Assembly (NCBI GenBank): GCA_910579975.1
Contig: CAJTWU010000003.1
Location: 41,687-105,686 of the forward strand
Direction: 5' to 3'
DNA from: an uncultured Vampirovibrio sp.
Lineage (GTDB): Bacteria; Cyanobacteriota; Vampirovibrionia; Gastranaerophilales; Gastranaerophilaceae
Length of the DNA stretch: 64,000 bases
The notes below the pieces were generated by a model that made no database searches, was not told where the DNA came from, and saw nothing but the letters and a program-made list of their open reading frames with translations. This document shows positions 8,631 through 15,658 of this stretch, one piece after another. The position numbers were made by a program, and so were the translations under genes. Position 1 is the stretch's first letter. Each line of letters begins with the position of its first letter.

Positions 8631-9176
8631 ATGGGAAAATTATTTGTTATCTCCGGTTCATCAGGAGTCGGCAAAGGCACTGTAATTAAAGAATTTCTAA
8701 AAAAACATCCTGAATTTAAACTTTCAGTATCTTGTACTACCCGTTCCCCGCGAGAAGGTGAGATACATGGGATTAATTATTTCTTCTTATCAAAGGATGA
8801 GTTCAAAACATGCATTGAACAAAATGAATTTTTAGAATATGCAGAGTTTTCAGGAAACATGTACGGCACACAAAAAGCTTATGTAGAAGCAAAACTTGCA
8901 GAAGGTAAAAATTTAATATTGGAAATTGACACTCAAGGTGCATTAAATGTAAAAAGAATTATGCCTAATGCACAATTAATATTTATCCTTCCTCCGTCAT
9001 TACAAGAATTGGAAGCACGACTTCGCGGCCGTCATACAGAAACAGAAGAGGCAATTCAAAAAAGGCTTCAAACAGTAAAATCCGAGATGGAAAACTCAAA
9101 GCATTTTGATTACCAAATAGTTAACGACAGCATAGATAATGCCGTCGCTAAACTTGAGGAATTATTAATATTATAA
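8631..9176 (+). CDS. gmk: Guanylate kinase
   Basis: Phosphorylates GMP to GDP. 181 residues, normal length. P-loop SGSSGVGKGT (~8-17), GMP-binding region SVSCTTRSPREGEIHGINYFF, EFLEYAEFSGNMYGT, IDTQGALNVK, and lid RLRGRHTETEEAIQKRL. It starts one base after the decarboxylase stop codon and is probably cotranscribed with it. Confidence 0.97.
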   Translation: MGKLFVISGSSGVGKGTVIKEFLKKHPEFKLSVSCTTRSPREGEIHGINYFFLSKDEFKTCIEQNEFLEYAEFSGNMYGTQKAYVEAKLAEGKNLILEIDTQGALNVKRIMPNAQLIFILPPSLQELEARLRGRHTETEEAIQKRLQTVKSEMENSKHFDYQIVNDSIDNAVAKLEELLIL

Positions 9177-9177
9177 A

Positions 9178-11322
9178 CTAATATTTTTTAAGAATTGCAT
9201 CAACAAATTTTGGGAAACTAATCATACCTATCGCTTGATTATTACCTTTTCCATCACGTCGGATTGTTAACTTTGCCGGATTTGCATCAGCCATTATATT
9301 ATAAGCACTACCGCCTAACTTGCGTTCTTCAGAGGTATTACATCCTTTGTTTGCAATTTCTGCATAATCATCAACATCATCTTTATCATTATTAATGCCT
9401 GTTAACCATTCAGTGATAACAGCATTAGCTGCTGTTTGTAACTTATCTTTTTTCAAACCTGTTTCAGCAAGAGCTTTGACCACAGTTTTACCTAGTGTTG
9501 TCAATTTATCTTTCGCAATAACATTTATTTGATCACTTTCAAATGCACCACGTTTTTTTGCTGTAAATATTTCTATACAATAATTCCCATTATATAGATC
9601 TTTAAATGAAGTTTGAGCAGTCAATACCTGATCATTCAGCTTTTTATCGCCACCCCAAATCCTAAATCCGGGAAACTGGTCATTTTCATATGGAGTTAAG
9701 CTTACAATATTCTCTTCACCCCAGGAAGCATTTTCAATAGCTTTACCTAATAATAAATCTTTTTCTGGTACAAAACTTTGAACATCAGTTTTAATATCAT
9801 CTAATTTTGCATCAACATTCGGAGTTTGAGAACCTTTTTCACATCTGAAACCTTTAGCTTCATCTAACCAGACACCTTGCCATTCTTTCAAACTACCATC
9901 TGAGTCAACAATAAATAATCGTTTATAATTCCTATCGCCTGTAGTTACTTTTTCCTGAAAAACTCTTGTTCCATCAGATTTTGCTTGAACTTCTACTAAC
10001 GTATCAGTTGCAGCTTTAACTGCAGCAAGAGTTGCTGCTTGTTGTTGGATTTGCTCAGGAGAAATAGACTCACCGGCTTTGACTTCTCCGCCAACCTTTT
10101 GAATTTTTCTATCTTTCAACCCAACTCCGCTAACATATTTCATATTACCATCTTTATCAACATATCTGATTATTTGATAATTATACCGGCTATTTTTATC
10201 CACCCATGCAGTCTTAATACCTTTTGGGACTCCAGTTATACCATTTAAGGTTGTTAATTGTTCCTTGGTTAATGCAGTAACATACCCGTCATCTACAAGT
10301 TTTTTCATATTCTGTTCACCTGTTTGTCCTGAAAAATCAGTTACAGCGGTTTGTTTTTTGATGTTTTCAACATCAACTCCCTCTGTTTTCAATGCAGCAG
10401 TAGTTGAGTCAACACCATTAGCCTTACCTAATAAAGGATCATCAGGAAAATCTTCATGAAGACTTGCATATTTGCTATCGGCAATTTCTGCTTTAGCCAT
10501 ACGTATCCAGTAATACAACTGATCAACATTTTCAGGTGCAGCATTTGTATCGGCAATTTCCAAAAGTTTAGCTATAGAGGCTCTTGTTTCTTCAGAAACT
10601 GCATTATCTTTTTTTAGTTCCAGTGCTGTTTTTGTTAAATTTTCATAAACAGCTTCCAAAACTTTCTTCATTTCAGCTTTTTTATCACTATCAGCGTTTG
10701 TTAACTTCTCTGCATATAACGTTTTAAAACTTTTCTTTTTTGTAGTTTGCAATGAATACAAAAATTCCAGCGCATCAACACCATCTTTTAATTGAGTTGT
10801 TGTATTATTATCTTCACCAACTTTTAAAATAGTTTTGAAATCAGTATTAGTTTTTGCAAAATCTGTAGCAGCAGTTTTTGATTCATTTGAAGCTTCTATT
10901 CTGCTTCCATTATTAAACTTTTTCTGAATTTTTGTTTTATTTTCTTCATATAATGCTTGAAGTGCATCATAGTTTTCCTGTTTTACAGATTTATACCTGT
11001 TTAAAGTTACTTCTATAGTATCTCTTTCAGTACCTTCCGGCAAGGATTTTGCATAATCCTCCAGTAATTTATAAAGAGTATTTTGTTTTCTTGTTAATTG
11101 ACGTTTTTCGACTTCATCTTCTACAGTACTAGAACTACTACCATTAGTTGTCGAACTAAAACTATCGCCCCACATAGGCATCTGAAAACCGCCGCCCCAG
11201 CAGCTGTTCATAAAACCACCGTTGAAACCAGTAAAACCATTCATGTTTCCTAAACGACAATCCCACATAGTTTTATTCATTAAGCCCCAGAAAACCTGAG
11301 ACAAATCAAATGGAAAAGGCAT
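9178..11322 (-). CDS. Large protein of unknown function under a sigma-28-type promoter
   Basis: 714 residues, no family recognised, no Sec signal peptide. The first ~48 residues are hydrophobic, aromatic and Gly/Asn-rich (NGFTGFNGGFMNSCWGGGF, then MPMWGDSF); residues 50-65 are a Ser/Thr/Asn linker; ~65-280 is a run of charged helices likely to form coiled bundles; the remainder includes repeated beta-type stretches such as KTAWVDKNSRYNYQIIRYVD and DGTRVFQEKVTTGDRNYKRL. ATG 11322 has AAGGAG upstream. A TAAAGTTT-N11-GCCGTATA promoter (11384-11358) suggests expression with the flagellar regulon, so it may be a surface or exported protein. This is inference. Confidence 0.8.
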   Translation of the reverse strand: MPFPFDLSQVFWGLMNKTMWDCRLGNMNGFTGFNGGFMNSCWGGGFQMPMWGDSFSSTTNGSSSSTVEDEVEKRQLTRKQNTLYKLLEDYAKSLPEGTERDTIEVTLNRYKSVKQENYDALQALYEENKTKIQKKFNNGSRIEASNESKTAATDFAKTNTDFKTILKVGEDNNTTTQLKDGVDALEFLYSLQTTKKKSFKTLYAEKLTNADSDKKAEMKKVLEAVYENLTKTALELKKDNAVSEETRASIAKLLEIADTNAAPENVDQLYYWIRMAKAEIADSKYASLHEDFPDDPLLGKANGVDSTTAALKTEGVDVENIKKQTAVTDFSGQTGEQNMKKLVDDGYVTALTKEQLTTLNGITGVPKGIKTAWVDKNSRYNYQIIRYVDKDGNMKYVSGVGLKDRKIQKVGGEVKAGESISPEQIQQQAATLAAVKAATDTLVEVQAKSDGTRVFQEKVTTGDRNYKRLFIVDSDGSLKEWQGVWLDEAKGFRCEKGSQTPNVDAKLDDIKTDVQSFVPEKDLLLGKAIENASWGEENIVSLTPYENDQFPGFRIWGGDKKLNDQVLTAQTSFKDLYNGNYCIEIFTAKKRGAFESDQINVIAKDKLTTLGKTVVKALAETGLKKDKLQTAANAVITEWLTGINNDKDDVDDYAEIANKGCNTSEERKLGGSAYNIMADANPAKLTIRRDGKGNNQAIGMISFPKFVDAILKKY

Positions 11323-11357
11323 ATTCCCGTACTCCTTTTTTTACTTATCTGTTAATC

Positions 11358-11384
11358 TATACGGCATTTTTAGACAAAACTTTA
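11358..11384 (-). promoter_or_regulatory. Sigma-28 (FliA)-type promoter
   Basis: Minus strand TAAAGTTT (11384-11377), 11 bases, GCCGTATA (11365-11358). This matches the FliA consensus TAAAGTTT-N11-GCCGATAA in all eight -35 bases and in GCCG of the -10. It lies 35 bases before the ATG at 11322. Confidence 0.75.
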
Positions 11385-11417
11385 GAATTTGAAATAAAAT
11401 TGTTACATTATTTTACA
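11375..11417. repeat. 43-base element shared with 33076-33118
   Basis: 35 of 43 positions match the element at 33076-33118. On the minus strand it contains the -35 box TAAAGTTT and, upstream, TGTAA twice at a 10-base interval (TGTAAAATAATGTAACA), which could be an activator site on one helix face. Confidence 0.6.
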
Positions 11418-11492
11418 TTTGTACTTTATTTTTAATCTTGTTTCAGATATGATAAGAACACTAGCCCATTATTATAAAAGGAGACAAAAGAA

Positions 11493-11993
11493 ATGCAAGT
11501 AATATTGAAAAAAGATGTTCAAAATATTGGTGAAGCCGGTGATTTAGTTAGCGTTAAAGACGGTTATGCTAGAAACTTCCTAATTCCTAAGAATTTTGCT
11601 GAATTAGCTACTGAAGGAGCTTTAAAAAACAGAGAACAAAATATCGCAAGAATTAGAGCTAAACAAGAAAAATTACATCAAGAAGCATTAGCTAAAGCTG
11701 CTGAAATCGAAAAACTAGGTCAAATTGAATTGTCAGCAAAAGCTGGTGAAAGCGGCAAATTATTCGGTACAATCACTACTAAAAAATTATGTGAAGAACT
11801 TAAAGAAAAATCAAATATCGATGTTGATAGAAAGACTGTTTCACTTAACGCTCCTATCAATAAAATCGGTGAATATACTATGTTAATCAAATTAACTTCA
11901 AAAGTTAAAACTGAACTTAAGATTGTTGTTACAGCCTCTGAAGTTGTAAAAGAATCAGTAGAAGAAACTGTTGAAGAAGCTGTTGAGGCATAG
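11493..11993 (+). CDS. rplI: 50S ribosomal protein L9
   Basis: 166 residues. N-terminal L9 domain MQVILKKDVQNIGEAGDLVS...GYARNFLIPKNFAELAT, the long connecting helix (NREQNIARIRAKQEKLHQEA) and the C-terminal domain (GKLFGTITTKKLCEEL). An acidic tail of ~18 residues (VVKESVEETVEEAVEA) extends beyond the usual ~150 residues. AAAGGAG precedes the start. It stands alone with its own terminator. Confidence 0.97.
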   Translation: MQVILKKDVQNIGEAGDLVSVKDGYARNFLIPKNFAELATEGALKNREQNIARIRAKQEKLHQEALAKAAEIEKLGQIELSAKAGESGKLFGTITTKKLCEELKEKSNIDVDRKTVSLNAPINKIGEYTMLIKLTSKVKTELKIVVTASEVVKESVEETVEEAVEA

Positions 11994-12007
11994 ATTTTAA
12001 TATTATA

Positions 12008-12046
12008 AAAAATGTGCCGTCCTATTTTAGTACGGCACATTTTTAT
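12008..12046 (+). terminator. Terminator of rplI
   Basis: Stem ATGTGCCGT (12012-12020) / ACGGCACAT (12032-12040) with an 11-base loop, preceded by As and followed by TTTTTATT. Confidence 0.85.
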
Positions 12047-12065
12047 TATATAGGAAGAAGAGAAC

Positions 12066-13118
12066 ATGAAACTAAACTCAAGATGCTTTCCCTCCGGAGC
12101 ATTGGCATACAGTGACTTAGATCCTACTGTAAGAATGGTCGCAAAACTGTTTGAAAAAACGCCATACTTGCCATTTCTACCCAATATTGCACCGGAAGAT
12201 ACCATACTTAAAAGAACATTAGGAAATATTCCCGGTGTAGCTTTAAATGGAAAAAAGGTTATTTTTCAACTTGGTTCTGATAAATATAAACAAGCATTAG
12301 CAGATCTTGAAAAAGCTTGTAATAATCCTACAACAGAACTTCTGGAACCTTATGCAATAGAGTCCGTTTTTATGGAAAAATTTGAGTGTCTTATACGCAA
12401 ATTTAAATCAACAGAAGCTTGTGTAAACATTCTCGGACCGTTTACACTATCTCAAATACTTATGGCTGCTGCCGATGAACAAATGCCGGCTGATAAAAGT
12501 TTCAAAAAACTATTTATACAAGCAGTATGTGTCAAAGCATTATGGGCAATTAACAAAATAAAAGAAATCTCAAAATCAACTATTCCTATTATTGTTTTAG
12601 AAGAGCCAATGCTTGCAAAACTAGGTAATATAAAACGTGTCAATGAAGATATTACTGTTGATTATGTAACAGGCATGCTTGCAAAAGTTGTAGAAAAAAT
12701 CCAACCAACCGGAGCGTTGCTTGCCGTTCAATGTTTTGATAAATGCGATTGGAAGATTCCTATCAACGCTGGAATAGATATTATTTCATTTGATGCATAC
12801 AATAATCCAAATAATTTATGTATAATCCCTGAACATATTACTAACTTCTTAGAAAGAGGCGGGAAAATTAATTGGGGAATTGTTCCTACAAAAAATGAGT
12901 CTATTGTAAAAAATATAAATTTAGATTTAATTGAGAAAAGATTTTTAAATACTTTAGAAGGGCTTGTTCTTGCCGGAGTTCCCAGACCGCTTGTTTATAA
13001 CTCTGCGCTTGTTTCTTTGCAAGGTGATGTCGATAAGCTGCCTATAATATTTGCTGAAAAAGCACTTATACTTGCCACCCAACTTTCTAAAAAAATACCA
13101 TCAGTAAAAAAGAAATAG
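12066..13118 (+). CDS. UROD/MetE-like TIM-barrel protein
   Basis: 350 residues resembling the C-terminal barrel of cobalamin-independent methionine synthase and its UROD-like relatives: opening FPSGALAYSDLDPTVRMVAK, CVNILGPFTLSQIL, PIIVLEEPMLAKLG, LLAVQCFDKCDWKIP, IDIISFDAYNNP, GGKINWGIVPT. The His/Cys/Cys zinc pattern of catalytic MetE is not evident, so methyl transfer to homocysteine should not be assumed. Its partner is not visible. Starts 20 bases after the rplI terminator with a weak AGGAAG site. Confidence 0.65.
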   Translation: MKLNSRCFPSGALAYSDLDPTVRMVAKLFEKTPYLPFLPNIAPEDTILKRTLGNIPGVALNGKKVIFQLGSDKYKQALADLEKACNNPTTELLEPYAIESVFMEKFECLIRKFKSTEACVNILGPFTLSQILMAAADEQMPADKSFKKLFIQAVCVKALWAINKIKEISKSTIPIIVLEEPMLAKLGNIKRVNEDITVDYVTGMLAKVVEKIQPTGALLAVQCFDKCDWKIPINAGIDIISFDAYNNPNNLCIIPEHITNFLERGGKINWGIVPTKNESIVKNINLDLIEKRFLNTLEGLVLAGVPRPLVYNSALVSLQGDVDKLPIIFAEKALILATQLSKKIPSVKKK

Positions 13119-13120
13119 AA

Positions 13121-14191
13121 TTATAATAATGCATTACTGTCAATAATAATTGTATTTCTTATAAAAGAATGAGCCATTAAAAGCAAATAAGGATTCATTT
13201 CGTTCGCAGCAGAAAGGTTTACTTTTGTTTCCCGAACTTCGTTAAGTTCTGTATTTTTTGGTTTAACTTCTTCTATATCAATATTAGTATTCATTGCATG
13301 AGAACTGCTTTCATCCATTAAACTTTTTTGCAAAATGGATTTTGGGAAATTTTCAGCACAAATAATGTAAACATCAACAGAATTAGAAGTTGTAAGAGTG
13401 AATACACCTTTAATATTGCCAAAATTTTTTGTTTGAATTAGAACAGTCAACTTAGAGTCATTTAACTCTGTTTCGCCATCAGGAGGAGTGATTTCCAAAT
13501 CAAATCCAACACCTTCATTCAATGGAAGCCAAGGAAGATACAACATCATTAAACTTTTTAAGGTTTGAGTTGGATTGTCTTTTTCAGCCATCGCAATACA
13601 AGAATTAATTATAGAAAGAGTTTCACGGATTTGATCATTACTCATTCCTTGCTTAGAAGCCGATGCCATAGAAATTATAAGTTCTGCAACCGCTTGTTTG
13701 CTATTTTGTAGAATAAGCTTTGAAATATTAGACATGCTAATCATACCGCTAAAAAACAGTATTGTTGCTTCTTGCTGTGCAGGTAGATTAGCTGCTGGAG
13801 CCGCTTCACCAAATAATGCAGCAAGAGTTTTTTGATTTTGCAGCAAATCCTGATTGAGATTTCCTATTCCTAATGTACCACCGTTAATTGGATTACTCGG
13901 ATTCTGCGCATTGAATAAAATTTGTGACAAATTAGGCGGTAAGCCTAATAAATTTTTTATAAAAATAGAACGGTCAATATTTGCAATACAGTTCATTTGC
14001 AGCAATTGAGCAATACTATTTATCGCCTGAATATTTTGCATTACCGGATTTGGCTGTGGTTTTGCATTTGATAAAGAACCTCCTAATTCAGGTGAAAAAC
14101 CGGTAATCTTACCGTCATTTTTAAGTTTTTTCAAATACAATTCAGGGTTTTGAAGTCCTAAAATAATTTTACTTATGCTAAATCCATCCAT
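13121..14191 (-). CDS. Hypothetical protein, possibly with a FliK-like C-terminal domain
   Basis: 356 residues. The N-terminal two thirds is Asn/Gln/Leu-rich and helical. Around 225-290 a beta-rich segment (LTVLIQTKNFGNIKGVFTL, then VDVYIICAENFPKSILQKSL) resembles the Flg_hook domain of hook-length control proteins, where a strand pair 'LG.v.v.l' is followed by a helix. The C-terminus ends FIRNTIIIDSNALL. FliK assignment is tentative but would fit a window that carries flagellar genes. No ribosome binding site; the ATG lies six bases after TATAAT. Confidence 0.65.
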   Translation of the reverse strand: MDGFSISKIILGLQNPELYLKKLKNDGKITGFSPELGGSLSNAKPQPNPVMQNIQAINSIAQLLQMNCIANIDRSIFIKNLLGLPPNLSQILFNAQNPSNPINGGTLGIGNLNQDLLQNQKTLAALFGEAAPAANLPAQQEATILFFSGMISMSNISKLILQNSKQAVAELIISMASASKQGMSNDQIRETLSIINSCIAMAEKDNPTQTLKSLMMLYLPWLPLNEGVGFDLEITPPDGETELNDSKLTVLIQTKNFGNIKGVFTLTTSNSVDVYIICAENFPKSILQKSLMDESSSHAMNTNIDIEEVKPKNTELNEVRETKVNLSAANEMNPYLLLMAHSFIRNTIIIDSNALL

Positions 14192-14197
14192 AAGATA

Positions 14198-14226
14198 ATT
14201 ATAACAATATTATACTACTTGTCCAA
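14198..14226 (-). promoter_or_regulatory. Promoter giving a probably leaderless transcript
   Basis: Minus strand TTGGAC (14226-14221), exactly 17 bp, TATAAT (14203-14198), six bases, ATG (14191). The -35 box lies in the last codons of the upstream gene. No Shine-Dalgarno sequence is present. Confidence 0.65.
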
Positions 14227-14571
14227 CTCGTCTTCTTCATCATCCCTGAAAACTTCTTCTAAAGATTTAATTTCCTCATCATCTTCATCTAATATCGATA
14301 GCTTCTTTTTGTGCTTTTTGGAATTTAAAACAGAGGCAACATTGGTCATAGCTAATGAATTAAGCGTTGCTCGAAGCAAAGCACTTCTGTCAACAAAAGC
14401 CTGATTAGCAAATTCATTACCCTCTTCCTCACCCTCAACAGGTGGAAGGTACATAGCTTCAGAGCCGTATTTCTCCTGACTCATTTTAGCAGCAGTGCCT
14501 GAAGGATCGCCGCTTTTAAAATTAAAAGCACCGCCGATTCCGTAAAAACCTGCTGACCTATTATCTACCAC
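14215..14571 (-). CDS. Hypothetical acidic protein
   Basis: 118 residues, unrecognised. GTG start at 14571 with GAGGT seven bases upstream. N-terminus Gly/Phe-rich (SAGFYGIGGAFNFKSGDPSG), a middle helical part (FVDRSALLRATLNSLAM), a basic patch KKHKKK and a strongly acidic tail (DEDDEEIKSLEEVFRDDEED). It lies 23 bases upstream of the FliK-like gene on the same strand. Confidence 0.65.
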   Translation of the reverse strand: MVDNRSAGFYGIGGAFNFKSGDPSGTAAKMSQEKYGSEAMYLPPVEGEEEGNEFANQAFVDRSALLRATLNSLAMTNVASVLNSKKHKKKLSILDEDDEEIKSLEEVFRDDEEDELDK

Positions 14572-14715
14572 TTTTTAGACCTCATGTTAAGGATATCAAT
14601 TAACCAAATTATAAATATCCTCATAGCATAATATAACCTCTAAATATATTATTTTGCTAGTTTATTACAAAACTTTACAAAAGTTTACTTTAAAAGGATT
14701 AGCCATAACGGGTCA

Positions 14716-14744
14716 TTGTAAAGGCTTTAAATTCTTCGTATAAA
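14716..14744 (+). promoter_or_regulatory. Promoter of the skp-like gene
   Basis: TTGTAA (14716-14721), 17 bp, TATAAA (14739-14744), then AAAAGGAG before ATG 14766. Confidence 0.6.
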
Positions 14745-14765
14745 AATTAAAAAAGGAGAGTAATA

Positions 14766-15197
14766 ATGAAAAAAAGTTTATTATTAATTGCATTGGCATT
14801 TAGTACAATTACAGCTTTTGCAGATGAAAAAATTGCAGTAGTTGATTTGCAGCAAATCGTATCTAATTCATCTCAAGTTAAAGCTTTAAAACAAGAACAT
14901 AACAAAAAAGTAAGCGACTTAGATAAAATTCTTGTAAATGCGCGTGGTGAAATTGCAAATGAAACAGATCAAGCAAAAATATTAATGCTTGAAGACAAAT
15001 ACATGAAAGAATTTGCCTCTAAAAAAGAAGCATTGGAACGCGATTATAATACAAGACTGTCATCAATCGAAAAAAACATTAAGAGTGAAATTACAAGAAA
15101 AGCGCAAAAAGACGGTTATGATTATGTATTTGCTAAGAGTGTAGTACTATTTGGCGGCAAAGATATTACCGGTGAATTACTTAACAATATTAAGTAG
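14766..15197 (+). CDS. skp: OmpH/Skp family periplasmic chaperone
   Basis: 143 residues. Signal peptide (~1-19, SLLLIALAFSTITAFA), then the OmpH pattern: EKIAVVDLQQIVSNSSQVKA, a long charged coiled-coil and a short C-terminal strand region (DGYDYVFAKSVVLFGGKDIT). Skp-type chaperones hold unfolded outer-membrane proteins in the periplasm, so this gene argues for a two-membrane envelope. Confidence 0.9.
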   Translation: MKKSLLLIALAFSTITAFADEKIAVVDLQQIVSNSSQVKALKQEHNKKVSDLDKILVNARGEIANETDQAKILMLEDKYMKEFASKKEALERDYNTRLSSIEKNIKSEITRKAQKDGYDYVFAKSVVLFGGKDITGELLNNIK

Positions 15198-15259
15198 GCA
15201 AATATTTTTTTGACGAGTTTTATATTATAATAAATATATAGAGCATTAAGGAGGCACTT

Positions 15260-15628
15260 ATGTCAAAAAAATATTTTTTAATTGCAGCATTTGTACTATC
15301 AATAGGCATTGCTAATGCAGATGTTTATTCAACTAATCGTGAAATGAATATGCAAGGCGCTCAAGCTGCAGCCGTAAATGATGCAGTTAATGAACTTTCA
15401 AAAGAACCTGAAATGGATATCATGGATGTCATTAAAGAAAAGCCGGTTGTTTCTGCCGGTTCACATAAATCCACTTATTCTTTTGAAAAAGGAAAAATGG
15501 ATGCAAGTTCTTTCAATGGTCAAGGAGGAACAAATATTCCTTCTGGAGTAAATGACTCAAAAACTATTTACAGAGATGATTTAGGAAGACTTCATTTCTT
15601 TGGTAAAGGAAATATAATTAAAGAATAA
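15260..15628 (+). CDS. Small secreted protein of unknown function
   Basis: 122 residues. Signal peptide (~1-20, YFLIAAFVLSIGIANA) and a ~100-residue mature part of low complexity with no recognised domain; the end reads IYRDDLGRLHFFGKGNIIKE. AAGGAGG precedes ATG 15260. It follows skp by 62 bases and ends just before a strong terminator. Confidence 0.75.
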   Translation: MSKKYFLIAAFVLSIGIANADVYSTNREMNMQGAQAAAVNDAVNELSKEPEMDIMDVIKEKPVVSAGSHKSTYSFEKGKMDASSFNGQGGTNIPSGVNDSKTIYRDDLGRLHFFGKGNIIKE

Positions 15629-15630
15629 AA

Positions 15631-15658
15631 AAAAGCGGGTTTAAAACCCGCTTTTTTT
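15631..15658. terminator. Bidirectional terminator
   Basis: AAAAAGCGGG and CCCGCTTTTTTT form a hairpin with A and T runs on both sides, between the small secreted protein and the 3' end of ileS. Confidence 0.9.

Noticed and set aside
14668..14679. AAAACTTTAC (complement of a sigma-28 -35 box) here and at 47395 and 18648
   Set aside because: No GCCGATAA-like box at the right distance on the matching strand, so not called as sigma-28 promoters.
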